From positions 372,001 through 436,000 of the forward strand of contig JAVFKD010000010.1 of the NCBI GenBank assembly GCA_036429605.1: a stretch of 64,000 bases of DNA. Reading direction: 5' to 3'. Shown here in pieces: positions 1-9,738 of the stretch. The notes beneath the pieces are model-generated. The model ran no database searches. It worked only from the letters and a program-made list of their open reading frames with translations, and was not told the origin of the DNA. The position numbers and the translations under genes were made by a program. How positions within the stretch are numbered: position 1 is the stretch's first letter; each line of letters starts with the position of its first letter. The DNA is from Cladobotryum mycophilum (taxonomy: Eukaryota > Ascomycota > Sordariomycetes > Hypocreales > Hypocreaceae).

Positions 1-948
1 CTCATCAAACGCTTGAAGCATCTCATCAGGCAGAGGTCCCTTGTCCAAGTTGGTCAAATTTTCTCTCAACTGCGCTGCGCTGCTCGCCCCAATAATGACC
101 GCATCACCATGGTCCTTGTTCATAAAGCTGTGATGCATGGACCATCGCAGCGCCGCCTCAGCGGTTGAAATGCCCAGCTTGGCTGCCGCGGGTCTCACAA
201 TGTCCAGGGCATCAAAGTACGTTTGGTTCCAGTAGCGACTGCGGTAATCCGATCCCTGCCTCCTGTTTGGATCGAAGCGGCTACCCTCCTCGTGCTGTGT
301 ATCGTCACGCTTGTATTTGTCGGTCAGCATGCCGCCGCCCAGAGGATTAAACTGGTAAAATGCGATGCCGTAGTAGCGCAGGCATGGGAAGAGCTCTGGC
401 TCGACGGCGCGGTGGAGAGCATTGTACACGCCCTGGTACACGTCGGGCTTCTTCCAGCCGTTGCGGATGCAAATCTCGCATAGTTGGGCCGTCTCCCATG
501 CGGAGTAGTTGCTGATGCCGAAGCGCTTGAAGTAGCCCTCCTCGTACAGCTTGTTGACCTCACGCAGGGTATCCTCGTACGGTGTGTTGTGATCAGGTGC
601 ATGCAGGTACCACATGTCGACTTTGTCGGTGCCCAGCGCCTTCAAGCTGTCCAGCAAGCCCTGTCTCACGTCCTTGGGCGAGTGGGTGTAGTGTGCACCA
701 ATGGGCGACAGCTTTGTGTCCATGACGATGCCTCGCTTCTGCCAATTCAGTTGGCCGAGGTACTCTTCACAGCTGCCACCGCCGTAGACGCGTGCGCTAT
801 CGAGCTCAACATGGCTAAATTCTTGGAAGACATCAAGGATGGCTGCGCAGTCCTCAAGGTCGTGCACTCTGGCCTGCTCAGCGCCCTTTTTACCTAGGGT
901 CATGGAGCCGAAGACGACCTTGAGCTCTGATTTAGGCTGGCCAGACAT
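1..948 (-). CDS. AKR7-type aldo-keto reductase (aflatoxin-aldehyde reductase family), C-terminus cut by window edge
   Basis: NADPH-dependent reductase of aldehydes and ketones, expected in the cytosol. The frame is open from the ATG at 948 to the window edge (316 codons), without introns. The AKR tetrad is visible: D50 and Y55 in ELDSARVYGGG, K79 in VMDTKLSP and H116 in WYLHAPD. The segment ISNYSAWETAQL and the cofactor-pocket-like VIIGASSAAQL fit the AKR7 group. Only the extreme C-terminus is missing. The MFS transporter gene starts 1.16 kb away on the other strand, so the two may share an upstream region. The family is certain; the physiological substrate is not. Confidence 0.93.
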   Translation of the reverse strand, partial: MSGQPKSELKVVFGSMTLGKKGAEQARVHDLEDCAAILDVFQEFSHVELDSARVYGGGSCEEYLGQLNWQKRGIVMDTKLSPIGAHYTHSPKDVRQGLLDSLKALGTDKVDMWYLHAPDHNTPYEDTLREVNKLYEEGYFKRFGISNYSAWETAQLCEICIRNGWKKPDVYQGVYNALHRAVEPELFPCLRYYGIAFYQFNPLGGGMLTDKYKRDDTQHEEGSRFDPNRRQGSDYRSRYWNQTYFDALDIVRPAAAKLGISTAEAALRWSMHHSFMNKDHGDAVIIGASSAAQLRENLTNLDKGPLPDEMLQAFDE

Positions 949-2107
949 GTTGAGTGTATTTTGCTCTGATGTGTATATATTGAAGATGTGCCGATGCCCC
1001 CAATTGACCGCGTTGCACATTAAAGTACCTCACTTGACCTTCTTATACTTGAATCGAGCTCGAGAGGGACATCGAGATGTTTGTCTACTTCGGGAATACT
1101 GCTACCAAACTCCGAATCTCCATCCATCTCAACCCCGCACTCGTGATGACACATTTGTTTAACCCGCATCCTCTTAGTGTAGCCTGAGAATATCGGGACT
1201 TGATCTCGGTTCAACTGGGTTTGAAGCAATTCATACCTCATATTTTCGATTTTTGGCTACTATCGACTAGTATTAACCAAGAAAAGCGATGATATTGAGT
1301 AGCATTAAGGTAATGACATAAAAACAACATTGACTGGGATCATTCTCTTTCCCTTCTCCCCTTGTCTCGGTTCGTTCCGATGAGCTCACATTAGTGGAAT
1401 CCCCGCATAGGAAGGAAGACCAAAAAGAGTAGTAGATGTAATTACTTTGGGCATTGGATAGTGAGGAGTGTGAGAGCTAAGGACTTAGAGTGGCCACTGG
1501 CGATGTTCTGCATTCAAATGTGATGACCGATTCAATATCCGATGTCCGATGCTACAGTAATGATTCACTTGAAAGGTTTGACGCATCTAAAAAGGCGTAG
1601 AGATGGAGGTGAATCAATTAAAATGAACAAGATGATGGTGATGTTGCGCCATCCTACGCTGACACTAACTATCATTCCCAATCGTATAGTCGGAAGCAGG
1701 GATATCCATGGACGATTCAGACATTATGACGATTCCTTCCTCAGCTTTGAATGTGTTTGTACGACCCAAAGAAAAAAGAAAAAGACGGGGAGAAGAAGAC
1801 CAGGGCTCTTCCGTTCAGTAGCGATAACAGATACCCAGATTGGAACTTTGCCGGGGAACGTTGCAACACAACATCCCTGAATTCCTTGCAGCAAAGACAT
1901 TCCGTTGGTTTGTGATTACTTACCTTGGCCCACTACGGAATTAGCTGACTCTCTCCCTCTCTCGCTCTCTCTCTCCGGGTTCGGCCTGCACGCCTTAAAA
2001 AGGTCATTGCTTATCATCACCATCTTCTTCTGGCGGCGGCTTTTCCTTTTCTGAACGATTGTGCTTCGCAAGGGAATAAACACGCGACCCCCGGAGAGAG
2101 ACTCCCA
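949..2107. other. intergenic, divergent upstream region of the AKR7 and MFS genes
   Basis: No convincing coding region is seen. A CT-rich tract around 1942-1976 lies shortly before the MFS start and looks like a fungal pyrimidine-rich leader. The short open frames here lack codon bias or recognisable motifs. Confidence 0.6.
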
Positions 2108-4135
2108 ATGACGACGACGACGGACGAGACGACGCCTCTGGTCCCCGGCCGAACGGTCACACACAATGGGAAAACCTGGCGGTCAAGATGGAACACCTGG
2201 TTCAATGTCGAGAACCGCATTCTGGTCGTGGGGTTCCTGATCTGCCTCGCTTTCAGCTATACGCAAGTCCCGTAGGCGTGCCCCCTCCCCCAGTTTCCAT
2301 AACACTGTGTGTGTGTCAAATTCGGTTTCTAACAGCCCCATTGACTGCTCTATGTGTTCCATCTCATGTCGTGCGATGAATACTACGACCATAATCCGCC
2401 GTATGAGGGTACTGGGCAGAGATGCAGCGTCGACGCAATCGCCGCTGAGACGGCCACTCAAATCAGTCTCGTCGGAATGAGCACCACGCTGTGTGGTATG
2501 CGCACCTCTGCAAAAAATCCCGCCCTTTTGACTTGTAATATCACGTACTTACAGAACGCCGAATTCAGGAACCGTCAATCTCTTCGTAGCTGGTTGGACC
2601 GTAAAGAAGCTTGGCCCTCGTGCAGCCCTCATGGTGCAGACCTTTGTGCCAGCGATCAGAGTCCTCACCCAGATCCTCGGTGTCATCGCTGGAAAGCGTA
2701 CCGGCATGTTGATTATCCAGGGAACGCAGCTCATCACCATTTTTGGAGGGCCTGCCGGCTACATGTAAAGTTTTCCCCCATACGAGATTACTACAAAGTA
2801 TACTAACCCATGCGTCAGTCTCGTCACGAACATCATTGCCGGTGAGCTTGTTGAGCCCTCTAGACGCACCGCTACCTTTGGCAAACTTCAAGGAGCCATT
2901 ATGCTTGGTCAAGGCCTTGGCTATCTGGCAGGTGGTATGATTGGCAACGCCATCAGCATCCGGGCACCCTTTGACGTCGCCTTTGTCAACTTCCTCATCG
3001 CTGGGACGTTTGTGTGGTTCGCTCTACCGTACATCCCGCCCGAGTCCATGAATGATGGCAAGAAGCCAGGATCCAAGGCGGCATCTGGCTTCCTCGCCCC
3101 ATTGAGGATCCTCGCGCCGCAACGTGTGCGTAACGCTAATGGCGTTGTCAAGAAGCATTACGGCGTCATCTTCCTTTGCGCCGGTATCTTTATCGGAGTG
3201 GTACGTCTGAAACTGTCGTCGCCCTTGCAATCTTCACAGTGCTAATGTCTTCTTCTGCCCATCCAGCTCTCTACAGATTACGCCCCTCTTCTGATTCAGA
3301 TGTATGCGACAATCGCATTCGACTTTAACCAGGCAGACAACGGGTGGCTCATGTCCGAATTCGCATTCATGAGGAGCATCTTCCTCCTCTTCCTCTTCCC
3401 ACGCATCATCTCCATTGGACGCAGTTTGGCAGCAGGCCCACCATCACCAGCCGAGGAGGACAGCGAATCTCCGCCCCTAGCCAGTTGCCGACATCGCCTG
3501 GGTTATTCGATGCCACGGCCGGCGAGCAATCGGAGATCCAGCCCACGAAACCACCCAGGCACAAGTCCGATCGTGAAATTGGGCATTTCGATCTCGTGTT
3601 TTTGCGATGGAGTCTTGTTGTGGATGGCGTCCTCACCACCGTCGCAGCATTTGCAACAGAGCGATGGCACATCTATCTCGGTAAGTTGACCAACTCTGGC
3701 GTCGAAATGCATCAACGGACTGACGTCATGATAGCTGCTTTCCTCCTCCCCTTTGGCTCCGGTTCTGCACCGGCTGCCAAGGGCGTCATCACAGACATGT
3801 GTCCCGAGTCTCAGCGCGCAGATGCGCTCAATGCCGTCACGCTGGTGGAAAACATTGCCAGATTGGCAACCCAGGGTTTGTTCGGGTTCATCTTTGCAAG
3901 CCTGGCAGGGGCTGGCAAGGCATATGTTACTTTTTACTGCAGTGCGGTACGTTTTGATGATACTCCGACACATACTTTTTTAACACTGACTTTGTTTGTT
4001 CCATAGGCCATCGCTGTCGTGGGAATGTCGGTGCTGCTGTTCTCACACTTCCCAGCTCAAGGCAGCACTTTGATTGACCAAGATGATGATGATGACGAGG
4101 CTGCTAGTCTGCTGGAGGAGGAACAGACTCAGTAA
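2108..4135 (+). CDS. MFS transporter, multi-exon, with two apparent frame breaks
   Basis: Predicted polytopic membrane protein of the major facilitator superfamily; substrate unknown. The start MTTTTDETTPLVPG carries an acidic dileucine-like element often seen on vacuolar or endosomal fungal transporters (inference). Introns read at about 2272-2335, 2496-2568, 2765-2818, 3201-3266, 3681-3734 and 3947-4006. Hydrophobic helices alternate with loops such as GWTVKKLGPR and DNGWLMSEFAFMR, and the protein ends in an acidic tail with LLEEEQTQ. Exon 2 does not join in frame near 2336-2350. Exon 5 changes frame at the run of four C at 3473-3476, in a poorly constrained cytoplasmic loop; one added C restores a good reading. 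It could be a pseudogene, but assembly error is more likely at the second site. Confidence 0.82.
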
Positions 4136-4724
4136 TTTGGTCCATATTTACCGTCCATGAGGACGATGGGGATAATGATAATGGCGAATGAAGAAAAAAT
4201 AGACTTGCCTCATCAGTTCTCTCTCTTGACCTTGTCTGATTATGCCGTGATCCCAAGTTGCATACTTCATCCTCTTCCCGACTATCGCATTTCACCAAGT
4301 AATACACAAACATGCCGCGAATCATCACAATCACCTCTTCCCCAACCGATTTTCACATTCAAGCCAGCCTCCCATTGACGAGCTCATGATTATTTAATCC
4401 TTATCTGACAAGGCCCCACGACCGGTCCGAGCCCTTCAATGCTTACACTCTAGCTTGTCTTTGCCCACGCTGTAGCAGCCAAAGAAATGATCGAGACCAG
4501 GAGCCTTGGTACACCTGAAACGTTTGGCAAGCTGAACTCCTTGTTTTTTATCGTCCTATGGGGGGCTAGAACAGCGTTGAAGGAGAATGCGCCCCCGGCC
4601 TCGGACTTGAGCTCCACAAATGCCCACGTAAAATTCGGCGTATTCTCTCCCTGTCTTGACCCTCCGAATGTTAGTTTCACGATTTTTCGCACACTGACAT
4701 AATTTGCTTCCCACAAAACATAAC
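4136..4724. other. intergenic between MFS and Ran-like genes
   Basis: This is the 3' region of the transporter followed by the upstream region of the Ran-like gene. I see no coding potential or RNA gene. Confidence 0.5.
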
Positions 4725-5621
4725 ATGGCTGACAGCTCCAAGAAGACCTTCAAGTTGATCCTCGTAGGTGATGGCAAGGTTGGCAAGGTAATCATTCCAT
4801 GACCGTCACACTTTTTTTTTTTTTTTTTGCCAACTTCCCAAAAGCTAATACCAGTTGTCCCAGACGGCCCTTTGCAGTCGCCATATAGGTGTTGCTAGAG
4901 AAGTCAAGGATGAATATGTGCCTACAAATGGAATAGAGATTGTGCCCCTCAAGTTTTCTACTGTACGTATGTGTGGTCTTGTATGTATAAAAAGCAATAA
5001 GCGCCTTGACTGACTTGGAGCGTATCCCTCCACCTAGAACGAGGGCGAAGTCTGCTTCGATGTATGGGATGTCGCCGGTGGTGAGAAGAAGACGGTGCTT
5101 CGCGATATAAGTTATGTTGGGGGCCAGTGCGCAATCATCATGTTTGATGTCACATCACGCCCGAGTTTCGAAAATGTCTCTCAATGGTACAGTGAGTCAG
5201 TCTATTGCATCCCTCTTTTAGAAATCTCACGTGTGTCTTACTAGTATTTACTTAAAGGGGAGATTGTTGATATTGTGGGGGAATCCATCCCCATCGTTTT
5301 ATGTGGTAACAAGGTTGATCTCAAGCATCACGCTGTCCAGGCCAAGCATATTGCTTCTCACGACGGGCACATGATGTACCACGGCATCAGCGCCAATGCT
5401 AATTATGGTATTGAGAGTGTCTTTTTGCGGCTTGCACGCACGCTTACGCAGAGACCTGAACTGGTAGGTTGAAACAGCTTCTTCGTTTCCCCGTTGACAT
5501 CGTTGACATCATTGACATCCCGATACATTAGGTTTTTACTAACACTCATTTTAAAGAACCGCTCATCCTTCTTGATGAGACCCTACTTGATGAGTTGTCA
5601 AATTGGGCCGTCGAGGAATAG
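4725..5621 (+). CDS. divergent Ran-like small GTPase, catalytic Gln absent
   Basis: Homologous to Ran, the nuclear transport GTPase, but divergent. The P-loop LVGDGKVGK ends exon 1 (4725-4787). Exon 2 (4864-4962) has a switch I like region with PTNGIEI. Exon 3 (from 5038) has FDVWDVAGGEKK where Ran has DTAGQEK, so the GTPase glutamine is Gly. The guanine motif NKVD is kept, and SAK is replaced by SAN. The last intron is read as 5464-5531, giving an end in ELSNWAVEE; the acidic DEDDDL tail of Ran is absent. The exon 3/exon 4 junction (5190 to 5245) does not stay in phase with the obvious donor at 5192. The locus is therefore a miscalled base, an odd splice, or a decaying copy. A canonical Ran should exist elsewhere in the genome. 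Confidence 0.75.
4812..4828 (+). repeat. poly-T run in the first intron of the Ran-like gene
   Basis: A run of 17 T lies between the donor at 4788 and the acceptor at 4863. It serves as an exaggerated polypyrimidine tract. Confidence 0.8.
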
Positions 5622-5928
5622 TTTGGGAGAAAAGGATGATGCCAATGCTTTAATCGATTGCTTCATTCAATCATCTCTCGAGGGCAATCATCTGCGTAAA
5701 GAATTGACCAACAGATGGCTTCAACACTCGTCTCTACCAGGGCTCTCGAGCATGGGGCTCATCTCATTATACAGACTCATTAGAAATTGTCAGGCTTCAT
5801 TGTGCATGGTGGATTTTTGGTTCTATTGACATGTCAAGGTGTATTCATCTAGGGCGTAGAATGAATCCCACAACGGGGAAATAATTTATTTCATTACATC
5901 TTCCATCTCGTTCAGGGCCTGCCCTGCT

Positions 5929-7122
5929 TTACCAGTTACGGCGAGCTGCGTTGATCAGCTCATTGTTCAGGTCCATGCCCAGCGACCAAACCATGACTCC
6001 GCGCAGACCCTTTGACTTGGCATACTTGGCCTTGATACCAATGCTCTGTGTGTCATCGTACGACAGGAAGACCTTGGTCGCCTTGTTGAACAGCCATGGT
6101 GTCTGGGTGATGGGGTCCCACTGCCTCACCCAAGGCGCGACGGCGGTTGTGGGACCGCTCAGCACGCCTTGCGCGCGAAGGTTCTTCCACCGCCACGTTC
6201 CAGAGACACCCGTAGAGCCGGCGCAAGCATCGAGCTCGGGAAGATCATCCTGATCGCCCGTGATGGCCGAGTTGCCCTGCAGCTGATACTGGTTCTTGGG
6301 GTCCTTGGTCATGTCCTCGAGAGCTTGTGTCGATCGTCCGTAGAATGGCAGGCCCGCAACGAGCTGGTTCGCCGGCCAACCCGCGCCAGTCCAAGCGTCA
6401 ATGGCTGTCGTGAAAGAAACCTGAGCGACCTTGCCCGTCTCAAAGTTGAGAGGCGCGTTCGGTCCGGTGGTGGGGTTCCATGCGCCGTTGATGTCGTACT
6501 GCATCAAGTTGGCAAAGTCGACGACTTTGGCGAACTTGGAGACATCGGAGACGGGGCCGTTCGGGCCTTGGAATGGAGTTACCGCTACGGCGAGCGTAAT
6601 GAGCTTGCTTCGCTCGCCGCACGCTGCGTCCAGCTGCTTGCGAAGGTTGGTGAGGAAGGCGAGGAAGTTGTTGGTGTCATTCTGCGCATCGAAGATATTG
6701 CAGGTATCGCCACCCTTGCCGGGATACTCCCAATCAATGTCAACGCCATCGAGGTTGTATTTCTTGACCAGGTTGATGATGCTCGCCGTAAACTTGGCTG
6801 CCGTCGCGGGCTTTTTGACGATGTCCGAAAAGTTGGCAGAGCCGGTCCAGCCGCCAACGGAAAGCAGTGCCTTGGCATTGTGGCCGTGAATCTGGCTCAC
6901 CAAGGGACCAAAGAGGGACTCGTCAAAGAAGATGGAGCCATCCGTCTGGGGTATCGCAAAGGCAATGTTGATGTGCGAATAGGGGGAAAGGTCAGTGCCA
7001 GCCACCTGGGACAAGTTCCACGACGGGTAATAGCCGACAGTGATTGGGCCCGTTGTGATGGCAGCGGCACTGACTACCGGCGCTAGACCAGCTGCAGCCA
7101 GAAGGAAATTCAACACTCTCAT
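5929..7122 (-). CDS. secreted GH18 chitinase, single domain
   Basis: Endo-acting hydrolysis of chitin beta-1,4 links. The protein is 397 aa and intronless. It has a clear signal peptide (residues 1-19, MRVLNFLLAAAGLAPVVSA) and then a TIM barrel. The SxGG strand is LLSVGGWTG, and the catalytic DxxDxDxE motif is DGVDIDWE with the acid/base at E132. Further barrel landmarks are MQYDINGAW and GLPFYGRS, and the conserved Trp near the end is in MVWSLGMD. No chitin-binding domain is visible. Size and composition fit a class V type fungal chitinase used in wall remodelling, scavenging or attack on other fungi or arthropods (inference). The frame is uninterrupted. It is convergent with the Ran-like gene. 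Confidence 0.97.
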   Translation of the reverse strand: MRVLNFLLAAAGLAPVVSAAAITTGPITVGYYPSWNLSQVAGTDLSPYSHINIAFAIPQTDGSIFFDESLFGPLVSQIHGHNAKALLSVGGWTGSANFSDIVKKPATAAKFTASIINLVKKYNLDGVDIDWEYPGKGGDTCNIFDAQNDTNNFLAFLTNLRKQLDAACGERSKLITLAVAVTPFQGPNGPVSDVSKFAKVVDFANLMQYDINGAWNPTTGPNAPLNFETGKVAQVSFTTAIDAWTGAGWPANQLVAGLPFYGRSTQALEDMTKDPKNQYQLQGNSAITGDQDDLPELDACAGSTGVSGTWRWKNLRAQGVLSGPTTAVAPWVRQWDPITQTPWLFNKATKVFLSYDDTQSIGIKAKYAKSKGLRGVMVWSLGMDLNNELINAARRNW

Positions 7123-9208
7123 TGCTTCTTCTTCGTCGACGAAAACCTGAACCTGAGGCTAGAACTGGGTAAGAAATGAAGATGGATAGCAGAGTCCCGG
7201 GAAAGGGGAAACAGAGCGTCAAGCAATGCTCTTATACCACGAGACTTACATGGGATGAATCCATTACTACATGAAATGACTCTGGAACAAAAGCTGGACT
7301 CTGCATGCCGTGGCCCTTGCCATGCCCCAATCCCATTAGCCGCTCCGGAGGTGAGGCCCTCAATCACAGTCGCAACAACTGCTAGCCACATCCATCAAGG
7401 CGGTCACCTGTAGGATATCCAGTCTAGCGCCGGGTCAGATGAAGCGGGCGCTGGATTGGTCTGAAGGAACCGCTGGGGAAGCGCCACAGTAGCATTCTCC
7501 CCCATGTCTGGTGCCCCAATATGCCCCCCAGTCTTCTTCGTTTTCTTCGTCAGCTTACCACGGTTGGGCCTCGAACGATTTCTCTCACCTTGACAATAGG
7601 ATAGAGAGAGGGAGGGAGCGAGTCATTGACGGAAGAATTGCTCGTGGTACATGGCGGCACGTGCGAAATGGGTCAACTGTTCTTCTGAAACTCAGTCGCT
7701 CCGATCAAGTCAGCCAGGGGGAGTTGAAAACAAAGAAACGTGCTTTGATCGACAGATTTTCAGTGCATTTTGAGTGGACGAAAGCGCATCATCTACGGAC
7801 TCGATCGACTATGGGTCCAAGTCCTTGATTGTTTATCGTGCACTGCATGTCAGCTCCGGGCCCTGTAATATCCAAGTGGATGGAACCTAACCTGGAAGCC
7901 TGCCATGGCATGGCATGGCCGCTGCAGCTGTACAGGGGCTGCACCAGAAGGAATTAGATAACCTGGAACGGAATTCCGATCACCAATCTATCGTGTAATC
8001 ACTTCTTACCCGTATTGGAAATAGGAAAAACAAGTATTACATCTAGTCTAAGGGTCTTCTCTGTATCTGAGAGGTTTTAGTCAGAGTCGCTTTTAGTAGG
8101 ACCCGCTTCACGGTCCTGCTAATCTTTACCCTTCTTATCAATACTCTATAAAAAGTAAACAGTATTACCTTATAGGTCACTTACATAATGATAAATCGGT
8201 ATTATCAAATCGAATCTTCCGCTCCCACTCGGCATGAGTAGTATAGATCTGGCTAATAGAAGGACCTGTAACCTTCAAAGCGAGAGGGCTGGGCTGGATC
8301 TAATAGCTTTGTTAGTTGATTTTGGCCAAGCATCATCGTTTCTGCGACTTAGGTTTTGATAATACGAGATTTATCTACTGGGATCTCGGGGGGGGGGGGC
8401 TTGCTTCTAGATACTCATGAATGACTGTTGGTGGACTGACTTGTCGTGGCCGTGTTCACCAGCAAGCGTTTCGCTTGGGAAAGGGTCTTTGTTATCATAA
8501 AGCAACATCTACAACCCACCTAAACGAATGAATCAACCGAAGACGACTGATGAAAGGGGCTAAAGAGCCCAACTATATAAGGGGGCGAGAGTAAACTTAT
8601 CGAGAGGGTCATAAATCTCTGCGGCGAAGTATGTCATCTCACACTTGCCATTGCCCACGAAAACCCTTTCACGGAGGGACTGGCTAATATGTGCGTATTG
8701 GCTCATTTTGGTATGTCAAAATGGACAACTGTGTTAGTTTGGATAGTGCAAAACATTGTGAACTACGCAATGGAATAACTAGGCCTAAATAATGGAATTT
8801 CGAGATATCATAGCATATATATGTGGGTATATAGCAACCTGTTAATAGAATCTATGTTCCCCTTACTTCCGGGGTATGCTGCACCAACTTTCCCATCATG
8901 AATTACACATGCGCATCAATAAAGCTTTAATCTGTATCAAGGTTAATGAGAGACAGTATATTCATAAACAGCTTCTAGATCCTAGAGTGGCCAAAGGCCC
9001 TATTAATACGGGGGAAACACCCCATAGCGCACTGGTCAATCCCCTCAAAGCTCTAGGTTCCATCAATCCATGCTCCAGTTTGTCCTAATCCACTGCGTGG
9101 GAAAATCGGATCGCAGTTCATCAGATCCTAACTCTGCCTCTAGGGATCTTAAAGGGGAGGTTCTTTGGAGAAGTTAGCGAATGGTATCATAGGCCGTAAC
9201 ATGTAAAA
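7123..9208. other. AT-rich intergenic block, possible repeat relic
   Basis: About 2.1 kb without a supported gene. From about 7980 to 9200 the sequence is markedly richer in A+T and TpA than its flanks and contains a run of 12 G (8388-8399). This could be an old transposon degraded by repeat-induced point mutation, but no transposase motif or terminal repeat is visible, so that remains a suggestion. The proximal part, about 7123-7500, is the chitinase promoter. Confidence 0.45.
8388..8399 (+). repeat. poly-G run (12 G)
   Basis: Homopolymer in the AT-rich block. Its length may be misassembled, given the problems at other G/C runs in this window. Confidence 0.8.
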
Positions 9209-9738
9209 TCAACAGAAAACCAGGAATCTGCTACAACGGGCACCATCATATGCAGCGTATGTGCTAGGTTGAGAAGTGGGTATGTTACTTACAGTCGCTG
9301 CAGGAACCAGCACCCAATGTTGTCCGGTAGTATCACCAGGAGTAAGGCGGGCACTCTCAACATCTGCAGATACCTCTAAGTGCTTATCTAGCTTTGTCAA
9401 GTAACTCGATATGCGGTATGGGTATGTTGGGCTTGTAGGCCAGGTATCAAATCTCCAAAATTGACCTGTGACGGCTGCTGTGCTATCCATGTGGAGTCCA
9501 GTACTGTTCACCCCATCAGTATTAATAACGGCAAGCGACTGCCCCACGCCGCCGCCAATGGTGTGTAGGCTATAGAAGGAAGCCGCATTTGTTGGTGTAA
9601 GGAACCAGAGAGCGTTGGGTTGAACATTGTTTGCATCAACCATGACGGGGGGCCGTTTGGTGGTGCGGCAAGTATTTTGCCCGAGCCTGAGTAGGTATTT
9701 TTCAGGACATAGATCCTGCTTGTATCGATTGTCGACAT
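9209..9738 (-). CDS. R-type (ricin-B-like beta-trefoil) lectin domain protein
   Basis: Likely carbohydrate-binding protein of about 170 aa without a signal peptide, like many cytosolic fungal trefoil lectins. The chain begins MSTIDTSRIYVLKN and shows beta-trefoil features: QxW-type segments GQFWRF and GQHWVLVP, and LHMDSTAAVTG, spaced about one repeat apart. The frame changes at the run of six G (9647-9652, C on the coding strand) about 30 codons in. The downstream frame carries the rest of the domain, so one base seems to be missing. The 3' end is uncertain: a donor GTAAGT after PAAT may start an intron of about 62-65 nt, giving an end near 9174. There is no ribosome-inactivating A-chain-like region, so only sugar binding is suggested. 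Confidence 0.72.

Noticed and set aside
5176..5244. Alternative intron in the Ran-like gene using the weak donor at 5176
   Set aside because: It restores phase but removes a conserved stretch and the donor GTCTCT is poor; kept only as a possibility.
6169..7086. 305-codon open frame on the plus strand
   Set aside because: It is fully antisense to the chitinase and mirrors its codon bias; the GH18 reading has signal peptide and catalytic motif.
9209..9738. Ribosome-inactivating toxin suggested by the ricin-B-like domain
   Set aside because: Only a beta-trefoil sugar-binding domain is present; there is no A-chain-like catalytic region.
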